A stretch of DNA of 64,000 nucleotides from Lewinellaceae bacterium (GCA_020636195.1 JACJYH010000006.1:141615-205614); one strand, 5' to 3'. Numbered from the stretch's first letter, positions 16,330-26,257 are shown. Numbers and translations: made by a program. The notes: generated by a model from the letters alone, not told the origin.

Positions 16330-19300
16330 ATGAATGAAACAAGTTTAACACGTTTCTCAAGTCTATCAAGGGCATTTATGCTGTTGGTAGCACTCACATT
16401 AGGGATTTCATTGCAGACACAAGCCCAGACATCTTGTGCATGTAAGGGGTCTCTACAAGTTTCTTTGGATGATGCTTGTGAGGCGGTTATCACTGCTACA
16501 CAAGTTTTAGCTGATGGTTCCACGTGTGGTGGAGCAGCCACTACGACTGTCGCCATTATGAAGACTCCCACAACAGATGTGGTAGCATCTGGTGTTGGTC
16601 AAGCCGTCTTGACGGAAGGTCTTCTATATGTTGGTAAGACGTTATACGCAAAAGTCACTTCTGCACCAACAACAACCGGTGGACCAACCAACTCATGCTG
16701 GTCAGTGATCAATATTGAGGATAAATTGAAGCCGAAGTTTGTGGAATGTCCTGTGACAAAAGTATTGACATGCCCAGTCATGGAATACTTCAAGCCTGAA
16801 GCAACTGACAACTGTGGACCTGCACAGGTATTTATGGTTGGAGAGGATATTTTAGTCAATAATTGTAATCTTCCTTTAGTATTTGCAGGACCTGATACAC
16901 TCAAAAGAGTCATCAGAACTTTCAAAGCAAAGGATAAAGTTGGAAACATCTCTGATGAAGTTTGTGAAGTAACTATTTGGGTTGTTTCTCTCGAAAGAGA
17001 TGAAATTGAAATACCTAAAGATGTTCAACTTTCGTGTGATGGAGATTATGCTCGCATTCCTGTTGGATTGCCATTTGCAGGTCACCCAAATCCTACTAAT
17101 ATAGGCAGTAAGAAAGGTACAGGCACACCTAGCATCGCTATTCCAAAATATGATGGATGGGCAGGAGCAAAATATGGTGCAGGTACTTATGCAGTAGGAG
17201 AAGAAGAATTGACATTAACAGGTGGTACAATGAATACACTTCCTAACAGTAAAACACTAGGAGCGAAAATGTGTATGACTATGCCATCAAGTGGTTACTT
17301 GACATTTGATTACGAAGCATCTATGGTGTCTGCTGCTGGTGGAACTGCCACTGCAGGTGCTAATTTTAATAATGATGAGCCAGGTTATTCACTGAATGGT
17401 GTAGGCGTAAGTTTGGCATCAGGTCCATATAGTGAGCCTGTTGAAGGTGAGGAAGAAGTTTGTGTTGCCGAAGGAGATGTATTCTGTTTTCAGGTTTATA
17501 CCATGAACAGAGCTAATTACACAGTTTTAAAACTTACAAACGTTAAAGTTCCTGTTCAACTTTATCCTAATCCAGACGCATTCTGTAATTTGTTCGTGTC
17601 TTTCAGTGATGTAAAATTCCCTGAAATCAAGTGCGTAACAAAGATTATGAGAACATGGCAAGTGATCGAGTGGTCTTGCGATTCTTCAGTTGAGACGTAT
17701 AATCAATTGATTGAAATTTCTGATAAAGTGGGACCTGTGATGACTTGTCCAACCAAACTTGTGTACTCTACAAGCGGACACACATGTGGTGCAACCGTAG
17801 TACTTCCTACTGTACCTATGACAGATAATTGTAGTGCAAACCTTCACGCAACTGTGGAGTATCCAAATGGTTTCCTTGACACCAACGGTGGTTTAGTGAC
17901 TTTACCGGTAGGATGTCATACAGTTACTTATACAGGTTATGACAATTGTCACAATAGCAGCGTTTGTGAGTTTCAGGTTGTAGTAGAAGACAATACAGCC
18001 CCTGTTGCCGTTTGTACTCAATACACAGTAGTATCATTGACTCAAGATGCACAAGCATGGGTAAAAGCAACATCGTTTGATAATGGTAGTTATGATGAGT
18101 GTGAACTTGCAAAAATGCTTGTAAGGAGAATGAATCCTGCTCCATGCGCTCCATGTAAAACACCACAATTCCCTGGATTTACATTCTTAGGAGAATATGG
18201 TTCTACTCCTCACTATTATTATGTTTCTAGCCATAAAGCAAATCCGGAAGTTGCTGCAAAAACAGCTGCTGCAATGGGTGGTCATCTTGTGGTATTGAAT
18301 ACAGCTGCGGAAGATCAGTGGGTATATGAGAAAGTTTCCGCATGGAAGCTTGACGAAGATTATATCATAGGTTTAAGAGATATCAAACAAAAAGGTGAAT
18401 ATGCATGGATCAATGGTGAGACTAGCACATACAGAAACTGGGAAGCAGGTAGCCCAAGAGATGTTCTTGATGGCCATAACTCATATCCTTATGTTAGAGT
18501 TCAGAGTTTGAATAGTCACTGGTATGATTTCGGTTCAGAAGTTTGTGAGCAAGAGCAATACTTATATGTAGTTGAAATAACTGACCCATGTGGTTTCAGT
18601 GAATATGCAGGATTTTGTTGTAATGATGTGAATACTTCTCAAGTAGTAGTATTCAGAGTAATAGATAAATCCGGAAACTGGAATGATTGTATGGTCAATG
18701 CCACTATTCAAGACAAATTGCCACCAACAATAGCATGTCCACCTAATATGACTGTGTCTTGTAATGACAACTTTGACTTGACAAAATTGGCATCTTGGTT
18801 TGGATGGCCAACTGCATATGATAATTGTGAAATTCCTAGTATTGTTACCGATTCTACAAACACATTAAATCCATGTAGAATAGGTACAATCACACGTAAT
18901 TTTACAGCTACTGATAGAGGCGGACGTACTGCATCATGTACACAATGGATCAAAGTTACAGGCTTGAACCATGCATTTGAAATGACTGAAGACAGATGGC
19001 CTTCAGACGTGACAGTCAAAGGTTGTGAAGATCCTAATGATCCTGCTTTCGATCCGGATAATACAGGCAGACCTGATCTGACAGCGGACAATATCTGTAG
19101 CTTGGTAGGTGCAGATTATGACGATCAAATATTCACATTCAATAATGGAACAGGAGAAGCTTGTTTCAAGATATTAAGACATTGGACAGTGATTGACTGG
19201 TGTCAAGAATATATTGAAAATGGTGGAACACATTATAAAGAATGGACACATACACAGATCATCAAAGTATATGATCCGGTGAAACCTGTAATTACAAGCA

Positions 19301-21174
19301 GCTGTGCCCCTAAAGCTGTATGTACTTATGATGCACAGTGTGCAGATGGTTACATCGAACTTACAGCAACAGCAGAAGATGAATGTACAACAACACTTAG
19401 ATACAACTATAGAGTCGATCTTTACAGTGACGGCTCTTTCGATGCAGGTCTCTCAAAATCAGGTTTAAGTAATGTTGCAGATGCAAGTGGAAATTATCCG
19501 GTAGGAACACATAAAATAGAATGGTCTTTTGAAGATAGATGTGGTAATGTCACAAAATGTATTCAAGAATTTTCTATCGTCAATTGTAAAACTCCTACTC
19601 CTTACTGTATCAATGGTTTAGCAACCAGTTTGATGCCAATTGATACAGATAATGATGGTTCACCGGACGCTGGTATGATAGATATTTGGGCTAAAGATTT
19701 TGACAATGGAAGTTCACATCCTTGTGGATATCCTGTACTTCTTTCCTTTGCTCCAGTGACTTTGGATGCACAAGGTAAGCCGGTTGTTCAGGCAGGAAGA
19801 ACTTTCACCTGTGCAGACTTAGGTAAAGTGCCTGTGGACATCTATGCTGCAGTCGTCACACCGATGGGCAATGTGGTACAAGACCATTGTTCTACATTCA
19901 TTTCAATTCAAGACAACTTTGATGCTTGTCCTGATTCAAATCAGAAACCTGCGAAAATTTCAGGTACAATAGAGACTCCTCTTAACATACCGGTGAATAA
20001 TGTTTTCGTAGAATTGCTTGGTAGCGAGTTGACTGCAGAAACTGGATTGAATGGTCAGTATTCATTTGCAGATGTTGAATCTGGTTTGGATTATGTAGTC
20101 AAACCACAGAAAAATATCGATCCAAAGAATGGAGTTTCCACTATTGACTTGGTATATATGCAAAGACACATTTTGAATATTGAAACCATCAAGGATCCAT
20201 ATAAGATCATTGCAGCAGATGTCAATAAAGATGGTCAGATTTCAGTACAAGACATTTCTGAATTACGTAAGTTGATTTTGGGTGTACATGATAGCTTCCA
20301 AAATAATGAATCATGGTTGTTTGTGGATAAGGATTATACCTTCCAAGATCCTCAAAACGCCAATAAAGAAGCATATCAAACTGTGTATAATATTTCAAAT
20401 CTAAGTTCTGATATGACTATTGACTTCAAAGCGGTCAAAGTTGGAGATATCGATGGTAACGTGAATCCTGGAGCTGGTTCAGCTATAGTAGAATCTCGTT
20501 CATCTAAGAATTTTGATTTGAATATCGACAATGTTTCCTACAGTGCGGGTCAGACATTTGATGTGCCTGTGTACGTACAAGATGCTTCAAGCATCAACGG
20601 ATTCCAGTTTACTGTGAATTTTGATCATGATGCTTATGTGTTGACTTCTGTTCAGGGTGCTTTATCAGGTATGAATGATTCAAACTTCGGATTCAATCAT
20701 TTATCTGAAGGTATTCTTACAGTAAGTTATAACAAAGATTTGCCGTTGCAATTGGTAGCAGGAGCTCCGGTAATGACATTGACATTTGCAGCTAAAACTG
20801 ACGGTACATTGAATCAATCACTTTGGTTGGATTCATCTATTACTCCTTCTGAAGCATATGATGCTGATAATAGTCTTATGGAAGTTAACCTCAGGGTCAA
20901 TAATGCAAATAATGATGTGGTATTGTATCAAAACGTTCCTAACCCATTCAAAGCACTTACCAATATAGGCTTTGAACTTCCATCATCAATGGATGCTTCA
21001 TTGACCTTTACTGATATTGCCGGAAGAACTTTGAAGGTGATCAACAGGAAGTTCAACAAAGGATACAATGTCGTAGAAATTAACAAAAATGAGTTGAATG
21101 CTCAAGGTGTAATCATTTACACATTGAAAGCTGGTGATTTCACTGCAACTCGTAAAATGGTTGTCATAGAATAA
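16330..21174 (+). CDS. giant secreted multidomain protein with T9SS type A sorting domain
   Basis: About 1,614 aa from the ATG at 16330 (the frame opens with TTG 9 bp earlier), with a signal peptide ending QTQAQ. Residue numbers are approximate. Several Cys-rich HYR/Ig-like modules with the DNC and TCP patterns lie near 135-220, 468-557, 798-881 and 983-1090. A C-type lectin-like domain is at 625-755 (GGHLVVLNTAAEDQWVYEKV, then a WYDF segment). A carboxypeptidase-regulatory-like fold follows at 1212-1263, and a dockerin-like pair of Ca loops at 1267-1325 (AADVNKDGQISVQDISELRK). A cohesin-like sandwich is at 1397-1530 (SINGFQFTVNFDHDAYVLTS). The type A sorting domain is last (QNVPNPFKALTNIGFELP). 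It should be exported by T9SS and fixed to the cell surface or shed, serving adhesion or glycan binding. No catalytic domain is visible. Confidence 0.9.
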   Translation: MNETSLTRFSSLSRAFMLLVALTLGISLQTQAQTSCACKGSLQVSLDDACEAVITATQVLADGSTCGGAATTTVAIMKTPTTDVVASGVGQAVLTEGLLYVGKTLYAKVTSAPTTTGGPTNSCWSVINIEDKLKPKFVECPVTKVLTCPVMEYFKPEATDNCGPAQVFMVGEDILVNNCNLPLVFAGPDTLKRVIRTFKAKDKVGNISDEVCEVTIWVVSLERDEIEIPKDVQLSCDGDYARIPVGLPFAGHPNPTNIGSKKGTGTPSIAIPKYDGWAGAKYGAGTYAVGEEELTLTGGTMNTLPNSKTLGAKMCMTMPSSGYLTFDYEASMVSAAGGTATAGANFNNDEPGYSLNGVGVSLASGPYSEPVEGEEEVCVAEGDVFCFQVYTMNRANYTVLKLTNVKVPVQLYPNPDAFCNLFVSFSDVKFPEIKCVTKIMRTWQVIEWSCDSSVETYNQLIEISDKVGPVMTCPTKLVYSTSGHTCGATVVLPTVPMTDNCSANLHATVEYPNGFLDTNGGLVTLPVGCHTVTYTGYDNCHNSSVCEFQVVVEDNTAPVAVCTQYTVVSLTQDAQAWVKATSFDNGSYDECELAKMLVRRMNPAPCAPCKTPQFPGFTFLGEYGSTPHYYYVSSHKANPEVAAKTAAAMGGHLVVLNTAAEDQWVYEKVSAWKLDEDYIIGLRDIKQKGEYAWINGETSTYRNWEAGSPRDVLDGHNSYPYVRVQSLNSHWYDFGSEVCEQEQYLYVVEITDPCGFSEYAGFCCNDVNTSQVVVFRVIDKSGNWNDCMVNATIQDKLPPTIACPPNMTVSCNDNFDLTKLASWFGWPTAYDNCEIPSIVTDSTNTLNPCRIGTITRNFTATDRGGRTASCTQWIKVTGLNHAFEMTEDRWPSDVTVKGCEDPNDPAFDPDNTGRPDLTADNICSLVGADYDDQIFTFNNGTGEACFKILRHWTVIDWCQEYIENGGTHYKEWTHTQIIKVYDPVKPVITSSCAPKAVCTYDAQCADGYIELTATAEDECTTTLRYNYRVDLYSDGSFDAGLSKSGLSNVADASGNYPVGTHKIEWSFEDRCGNVTKCIQEFSIVNCKTPTPYCINGLATSLMPIDTDNDGSPDAGMIDIWAKDFDNGSSHPCGYPVLLSFAPVTLDAQGKPVVQAGRTFTCADLGKVPVDIYAAVVTPMGNVVQDHCSTFISIQDNFDACPDSNQKPAKISGTIETPLNIPVNNVFVELLGSELTAETGLNGQYSFADVESGLDYVVKPQKNIDPKNGVSTIDLVYMQRHILNIETIKDPYKIIAADVNKDGQISVQDISELRKLILGVHDSFQNNESWLFVDKDYTFQDPQNANKEAYQTVYNISNLSSDMTIDFKAVKVGDIDGNVNPGAGSAIVESRSSKNFDLNIDNVSYSAGQTFDVPVYVQDASSINGFQFTVNFDHDAYVLTSVQGALSGMNDSNFGFNHLSEGILTVSYNKDLPLQLVAGAPVMTLTFAAKTDGTLNQSLWLDSSITPSEAYDADNSLMEVNLRVNNANNDVVLYQNVPNPFKALTNIGFELPSSMDASLTFTDIAGRTLKVINRKFNKGYNVVEINKNELNAQGVIIYTLKAGDFTATRKMVVIE

Positions 21175-21208
21175 TATTTCTATAAAGAGTTTACTGTTTT
21201 TGGGATGG

Positions 21209-21245
21209 GACCCCTCTTCGAAACGTCGAAGGGGGTCTTTTTTTA
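21209..21245 (+). terminator. terminator after the T9SS protein
   Basis: Stem GACCCCTCTTCGA with TCGAAGGGGGTC around AACG, then a run of Ts. Confidence 0.9.
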
Positions 21246-21276
21246 TATATTAGATTTTATACTGATATTTTTTCAT

Positions 21277-21284
21277 TATGTTTG
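21277..21284 (+). promoter_or_regulatory. -7 box (TATGTTTG) of thyA
   Basis: It matches TAnnTTTG, 23 bp before the thyA ATG. No clear TTG -33 element was seen. Confidence 0.5.
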
Positions 21285-21307
21285 CATTTGAATGAAATTT
21301 ATCGTCA

Positions 21308-22102
21308 ATGAAGCCTTATTTAGATTTACTGGACCATATTTTAACCAATGGGATAAATAAAAGTGATCGCACAGGTACGGGTACACGAAGTGTTTTTGGG
21401 TATCAAATGCGATTTGACCTAAGTCAAGGTTTTCCTATGTTGACCACAAAAAAACTGCACTTAAAATCCATTATTTATGAATTATTGTGGTTTCTGAAGG
21501 GAGACACCAACACAAAATATCTCAATGATCATGGTGTCAGAATTTGGGATGAATGGGCAGATGAAAAAGGCGATTTGGGCCCTGTATATGGAAAACAATG
21601 GAGAAGCTGGGAAACTCCGGATGGCAAAGTGATGGATCAAATCTCTGATCTCATCCACACTTTGAAAACTAATCCATCTTCTCGTAGGATGATTGTAAAC
21701 GCTTGGAATGTTGGAGAATTAAACAAAATGGCCCTAACTCCATGTCATGCCTTATTTCAGTTTTATGTGGCAAATGGAAGATTGTCATGCCAACTGTACC
21801 AAAGATCTGCAGATACCTTTCTTGGCGTACCATTTAATATTGCATCATACGCACTGCTTACATTGATGGTTGCACAAGTCACAGGATTTGAACCCGGTGA
21901 GTTTATTCATACTTTTGGTGATGTACATCTATACAATAACCATTTTGAGCAAGCAAAACTCCAGTTGACCAGAAGTCCAAGAGCTTTACCAAAGATGGTT
22001 TTAAACCCTGAGGTTACATCAATTTTTGACTTTGAATTTGATGATTTTACGTTAATGGATTACGATCCACACCCGCACATCAAAGCTGCAGTTTCTGTAT
22101 AA
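21308..22102 (+). CDS. thyA: thymidylate synthase
   Basis: 264 aa, the standard length for ThyA, which makes dTMP from dUMP using methylene-tetrahydrofolate. Visible hallmarks: SDRTGTGTRSVFGYQMRFDL at the N-terminus, the WDEWAD segment, the catalytic Cys in LTPCHALFQFYV near residue 146, the QRSADTFLGVPFNIASY phosphate and folate site, and a C-terminal HPHIKAAVSV. No dihydrofolate reductase gene is next to it. It is convergent with the EEP-family gene 10 bp downstream. Confidence 0.98.
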   Translation: MKPYLDLLDHILTNGINKSDRTGTGTRSVFGYQMRFDLSQGFPMLTTKKLHLKSIIYELLWFLKGDTNTKYLNDHGVRIWDEWADEKGDLGPVYGKQWRSWETPDGKVMDQISDLIHTLKTNPSSRRMIVNAWNVGELNKMALTPCHALFQFYVANGRLSCQLYQRSADTFLGVPFNIASYALLTLMVAQVTGFEPGEFIHTFGDVHLYNNHFEQAKLQLTRSPRALPKMVLNPEVTSIFDFEFDDFTLMDYDPHPHIKAAVSV

Positions 22103-22112
22103 GTTTCTGCTT

Positions 22113-22943
22113 TTATTCAGTCTTCAATAACTCAATTTTGGCCATTACTCCAAGATGATCCGATAAATACCTTCCATTCCTTCTCTTATCGGTCAAATGG
22201 GTATATTGTTTGAATTTTATCTTTTCTCCAAATATATAATCTATTCTAGGCATGTTTTTTAGCCTTCCGAAATCATTAAAAGTACCTTTTGCTCCCTTTA
22301 TTTTTTTTGGTAAATTATCTTTATACGCATCTATTAGCATTTGAATAGGCTTATCATCAGGAGTTGCATTGAGGTCACCGATGAAAAGATGAGGCAAATT
22401 TCCTATATTGAGACTATTTATATTTTGGAGGATCAGCTTGACAGATTCGATGCGTGCTTTTTGACCCATGTGATCCAAGTGAGTGTTGAATATCCACAGT
22501 TGACGCCCATTTTTAGAAATTTTCAATTTGGCATAAGTACATATCCTAGGATAGGCGGCATCCCATCCTTTTGATGGTTGGGTAGGTATCTCAGAAAGCC
22601 AAAATGTACCTGACTCCAAGATTTTAAAAAATGTTGTGTCGATGAGTATGGCAGAAAATTCACCTTTTTGCTGTCCATCTCTACCTTCACCTACAGAAAC
22701 ATAATGAACCAAGGAAGAATCCATATACTGCAGTTGATGCAATAGTGCTTCTTGTAAACCAATGATTTTTGGATCTTTATTTTTAAAAAACTGAACGATT
22801 TCTTTTTTCCTTAGATGCCAATTATCCAAAGAGTCGCTCTTTACATCTAATCTAATATTCAAAGTCATAGTCTTGAATACTTGGCCATTGGATACACTCC
22901 AAGAGAGGATCACTGATATAAAAACTAGGAAAAAAAATCTCAT
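22113..22943 (-). CDS. secreted endonuclease/exonuclease/phosphatase family protein
   Basis: A 276-aa protein with a signal peptide (about 20 residues ending SNGQ) and a single EEP domain. Motifs: MTLNIRLDVKSDSLDNW, IIGLQEALLHQL with the metal-binding Glu, NTHLDHMG, LFIGDLNATPDD, RIDYIFG and SDHLGVMAKI. The segment WHLRKKEIVQFF and the motif order resemble bacterial EEP proteins seen near carbohydrate and phospholipid genes. It is half as long in accessory parts as the PKD-bearing EEP lipoprotein at 6.7 kb. The substrate is unknown. Confidence 0.87.
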   Translation of the reverse strand: MRFFFLVFISVILSWSVSNGQVFKTMTLNIRLDVKSDSLDNWHLRKKEIVQFFKNKDPKIIGLQEALLHQLQYMDSSLVHYVSVGEGRDGQQKGEFSAILIDTTFFKILESGTFWLSEIPTQPSKGWDAAYPRICTYAKLKISKNGRQLWIFNTHLDHMGQKARIESVKLILQNINSLNIGNLPHLFIGDLNATPDDKPIQMLIDAYKDNLPKKIKGAKGTFNDFGRLKNMPRIDYIFGEKIKFKQYTHLTDKRRNGRYLSDHLGVMAKIELLKTE

Positions 22944-23042
22944 AATTCAAACGGTAAATTTCTTATGCAAAGCTAGATTTGTTTGACGATTTTTACACAG
23001 TTTTAAATTGGAAAATTGTTAGATTGTTACCTTTTTCAGTGA

Positions 23043-25157
23043 TTATGCAAAAATGTGATAGGTGATTAAAGCACCAAAATATGCCATTGCGCCCATCGTA
23101 ATGAATTGAATCATGGGCCATTTCCATGTTCCGGTTTCCTTGCGAACTATGGCTAATGTGCTCATACATTGTAGTGCAAAAACATAAAAAATCAACAATG
23201 ACAAAGCAGTTGCTGTATCATATCTACGGCTACCATCAGGTTTCAATTCAGCTGACATTTTTTGACGGAGCGTTTGCTCTGCGTTTTCTGCGCCAAGACT
23301 ATATAAGGTTGCCATAGTACCGACAAACACCTCCCGAGCAGCGAATGAAGTCAGAAGGGCAATCCCTATTTTCCAATCAAAACCTAAAGGCGAAATAGCC
23401 GGTTCAATCCATTTTCCGGCATGACCGATGTAGGAAGACTCTAGCAGCTTGGATTTTTCAAGTTGGAGTGCATCTTCCTCATTCATTTCTTTTTGTAGAG
23501 CTTCAGTTTTGGCACTTTCTTTGGCGCGGAGCATGCTATTTTTTGGCCCGTAACTTGCTGCAATCCACAAAAATATTGAAATGACCATAATGATTTTTCC
23601 GGCACCAGTGATGAAGGACTTTACTTTTTGAACTACAGTTGTAAAAATGTTTTTTAAGAGAGGTTGCTTATATTCCGGTAATTCCATTAATAAATAAGAA
23701 TGCCCTTCAGACTTGATCAATAATTTGGAAACGTACGCCAGTAACAAAACTCCTAAAATTCCGAGTAAATACAGTGCTGAAAATACCAATCCTTGTGCAT
23801 TGAATCCCCAATACTTGACGGAAGAAGGAACGACAAATCCGACCAATACTGCATACACAGGCAGTCTGGCAGAACAACTGATCAATGGACTTGCCAAAAT
23901 GGTGATCAATCTCTCTTTTGGATTGCTGATGGTGCGGGTGGACATGATGGCAGGAATCGCACATGCTCCGCTAGAAATCAATGATATTATGCTTCTCCCA
24001 TTCATCCCGAACTTCTGCATCAGCCCATCAAACATGAATACAACTCTACTCATGTACCCAAGCTCTTCTAAAACTGCAATGAGGAAAAATAATATCGCAA
24101 TTTGTGGTATGAATACTAAAACTCCACTTAATCCTGAAAGAATTCCATTTACAATTAAATCTCCGACCCAATTATTAGGTAGTATCGTGCCTATGAATTC
24201 GGCAGAAAATGCGAACCCTTTTTCTATCAGCTCCATGGGAATCGTAGCCCATGCAAAAACAGCTTGAAATACCAAAAACATAATTGCGAAAAAAATCACA
24301 GGACCGAAAAACCTATGGGTGATTACTCTATCTATTTGATCTGTTAAATTCTCGGAAATCTTACTTGGAGAAACGGCAGATTTAAGAACTGGAAGGAAGC
24401 CATTATACCTTTCCATCGTTTCGTGCACTTGAAATTGTAGGTCCGAGAATCCACATTGTTTTGCCGCTGATTCTAAATCTAAGAATTGTTTGTCTGAAAC
24501 ATGGGTAAGCCATTTGTAATGGTGCGCTATAAGTTTCTTAAAATACGGACTTATATTTCCAAAACTATCCATTTTTCCAACAATGCATTCTTCTTCAGTC
24601 GAAAGCGAATACAGTGAAGAGTGATCATGTTGTGGAACATCTGACAGGGATTGGTTGATTTGATTTTGCAATGCTTCGATTCCATAATGCAGCCTTGTAG
24701 AAATCTGAAGAGTCGGACAATTCAGGTATGATTGAATTTGTGCAGTATTGATTTGAATTCCCCTTTCTGCAGCAATATCGGACATATTCAGTGCCACGAT
24801 AGTATTAAAACCCATGTCCACGATCTGGGTGACCAATAAAAAATGACGTTCTATTTGAGTGATATCCAGTACGTATATGACCAAATCGGGATGCAAATGA
24901 TGATGTACATTTGTCAATATTTCTATAGGAATCTTCTCATCGGCAGCGTTTGGATAAACGGAATAGATGCCGGGAAGGTCAATGATATGGAAGGCATTTC
25001 CATCCCATTCGGCTGTGCCTTTCTTCACATCCACTGTCACACCTGGTAGGTTGGCAACATTTTGTCTTAGTCCCGTTAGAATATTAAAGAGAGAAGATTT
25101 TCCTGAATTTGGGTTCCCTATTATGGCAATTTTGGGCCACGAATCAAAGGCTTTCAT
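23043..25157 (-). CDS. feoB: ferrous iron transporter B
   Basis: A 704-aa inner-membrane Fe(II) transporter. The N-terminal G domain has G1 GNPNSGKSS (residues 14-22), G3 DLPGIYS near 60 and G4 NMSD near 123. A helical spacer follows to about 270. The membrane part then has the two Gate segments, including FVGTMATLYSLG near the C-terminus and GACAIPAIMSTRT with its conserved Cys. An acidic/Lys stretch near 550-580 (KTEALQKEMNEEDALQLEKS) is a loop insertion between helices. It starts within the last 4 bp of feoA and shares its promoter. Confidence 0.97.
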   Translation of the reverse strand: MKAFDSWPKIAIIGNPNSGKSSLFNILTGLRQNVANLPGVTVDVKKGTAEWDGNAFHIIDLPGIYSVYPNAADEKIPIEILTNVHHHLHPDLVIYVLDITQIERHFLLVTQIVDMGFNTIVALNMSDIAAERGIQINTAQIQSYLNCPTLQISTRLHYGIEALQNQINQSLSDVPQHDHSSLYSLSTEEECIVGKMDSFGNISPYFKKLIAHHYKWLTHVSDKQFLDLESAAKQCGFSDLQFQVHETMERYNGFLPVLKSAVSPSKISENLTDQIDRVITHRFFGPVIFFAIMFLVFQAVFAWATIPMELIEKGFAFSAEFIGTILPNNWVGDLIVNGILSGLSGVLVFIPQIAILFFLIAVLEELGYMSRVVFMFDGLMQKFGMNGRSIISLISSGACAIPAIMSTRTISNPKERLITILASPLISCSARLPVYAVLVGFVVPSSVKYWGFNAQGLVFSALYLLGILGVLLLAYVSKLLIKSEGHSYLLMELPEYKQPLLKNIFTTVVQKVKSFITGAGKIIMVISIFLWIAASYGPKNSMLRAKESAKTEALQKEMNEEDALQLEKSKLLESSYIGHAGKWIEPAISPLGFDWKIGIALLTSFAAREVFVGTMATLYSLGAENAEQTLRQKMSAELKPDGSRRYDTATALSLLIFYVFALQCMSTLAIVRKETGTWKWPMIQFITMGAMAYFGALITYHIFA

Positions 25158-25378
25158 TTGTCTGCAATTTTGATGGCTGCAGCTTCAGATTTACGAATAG
25201 CTAAATGTAAGTTGCCCATTTTGACGTAGTACGCATCTCCGAAAGGTGAAGGACGCACCATGCTTACTTTGGTTCTTGGTAAGAGTCCAAGACTCAAAAG
25301 TTTGCAAGTAAAAATACTCAAATCAATTTCTTCAATAAAAGCTGATTCTCCAGGGAGAAGTTCACCTAATGTCTTCAC
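25154..25378 (-). CDS. feoA: ferrous iron transport protein A
   Basis: A 74-aa SH3-like protein that assists FeoB. It shows the FeoA pattern: LGELLPGESAFIEEI, then LLSLGLLPRTKVSMVRPSP and a C-terminal LAIRKSEAAAIKI. The start codon is GTG at 25376-25378, as no upstream ATG fits. It overlaps feoB by 4 bp. Confidence 0.93.
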   Translation of the reverse strand: MKTLGELLPGESAFIEEIDLSIFTCKLLSLGLLPRTKVSMVRPSPFGDAYYVKMGNLHLAIRKSEAAAIKIADK

Positions 25379-25404
25379 GGGGTTTGAGATTAATTACCTT
25401 TAAT

Positions 25405-25429
25405 GTTATTTAGACTAATTATAAATTAC
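25405..25429. promoter_or_regulatory. imperfect palindrome with TTAGACTAA core upstream of feoA
   Basis: A 25-bp imperfect palindrome running from GTTATTTAG to AAATTAC, with the perfect core TTAGACTAA at 25410-25418. It lies between the -7 box and the feoA start, a good place for a metal-dependent repressor of the DtxR or Fur type. The regulator identity is inference. Confidence 0.45.
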
Positions 25430-25459
25430 AAAGGTAATGATTTTGGAATAATTGCACAA
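25429..25459 (-). promoter_or_regulatory. feoAB promoter with -33 TTG and -7 TACCTTTG
   Basis: On the minus strand, TTG (25457-25459), 20 bp, then TACCTTTG (25429-25436): the textbook Bacteroidota promoter spacing. Confidence 0.75.
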
Positions 25460-25479
25460 AAGATGGAAATAAAATGTGG

Positions 25480-26091
25480 TTATCCCATCTCAGCTACGAC
25501 CTCTTGAACTTCAGGTACCATTCGTTTTAGCATGCCTTCTATGCCCGCCTTCAGCGTTACTGTTGATGATGGACATCCACTGCATGAACCTTGCATGATG
25601 ACGGAAACTATTCCATCCTTGTAGGATTTAAACTCTATATTTCCACCATCCATTTCAACTCCCGGTTTCACATAAGTATCTATAAGTTCTTTTATTTTAA
25701 TGGCAATTTCACCATCTTCACCTTCATACATTTTTGCTGTGTTTGCAGATTCTATTTCTCGTAGGGCTTCTTCAAACCCTTCAGAAATGATGACGCCTTC
25801 ATCCGTCACATAAGATTTTATAGAATTTTTTAATGGAAGCATGATGTCATCCCAGCTATAGTTAAATTCCTTGGTGACAGTTACAAAATTATTACAAATA
25901 TACACTCCTTTGACATAAGGAAATTGATGAAATAGCGCTGCTGCCAATGGTGACCATTGCTTTGCCATTTCTTCATCTTTGAAGTCTGCGGTGCCTCTAT
26001 ATAACATCTTGTTGGTCACAAACTTCAATGTTTCAGGATTTGGCGTTTGCTCCGTGTATAACATTATGGGTGTTTTGACGAGTTGGTCCAT
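25480..26091 (-). CDS. NifU-type iron-sulfur scaffold protein (Nfu)
   Basis: A 203-aa protein with an N-terminal Nfu_N domain (about 10-95, YTEQTPNPETLKFV) and a C-terminal NifU domain (about 120-200) carrying the cluster-binding CSGCPSS near residues 168-174. It acts as a carrier or scaffold for Fe-S clusters in the cytoplasm. It lies upstream of feoAB on the same strand, separated by about 100 bp that contain the feo promoter. Iron uptake and Fe-S assembly are therefore side by side. Confidence 0.92.
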   Translation of the reverse strand: MDQLVKTPIMLYTEQTPNPETLKFVTNKMLYRGTADFKDEEMAKQWSPLAAALFHQFPYVKGVYICNNFVTVTKEFNYSWDDIMLPLKNSIKSYVTDEGVIISEGFEEALREIESANTAKMYEGEDGEIAIKIKELIDTYVKPGVEMDGGNIEFKSYKDGIVSVIMQGSCSGCPSSTVTLKAGIEGMLKRMVPEVQEVVAEMG

Positions 26092-26257
26092 GATCTAATT
26101 TTTAATGAAATAGAACAACGTAATTTGTATTGGGTTCAAAGTGTATATGTATTTGTCTTTACTAAGGAAAGTAAAAATGTTATTGTTTGATTAAAATTTT
26201 AATTCAAATAATTTAATTTTGTGCTTTGCCGTTGGTTAACTAAATCACGACTTTAGT

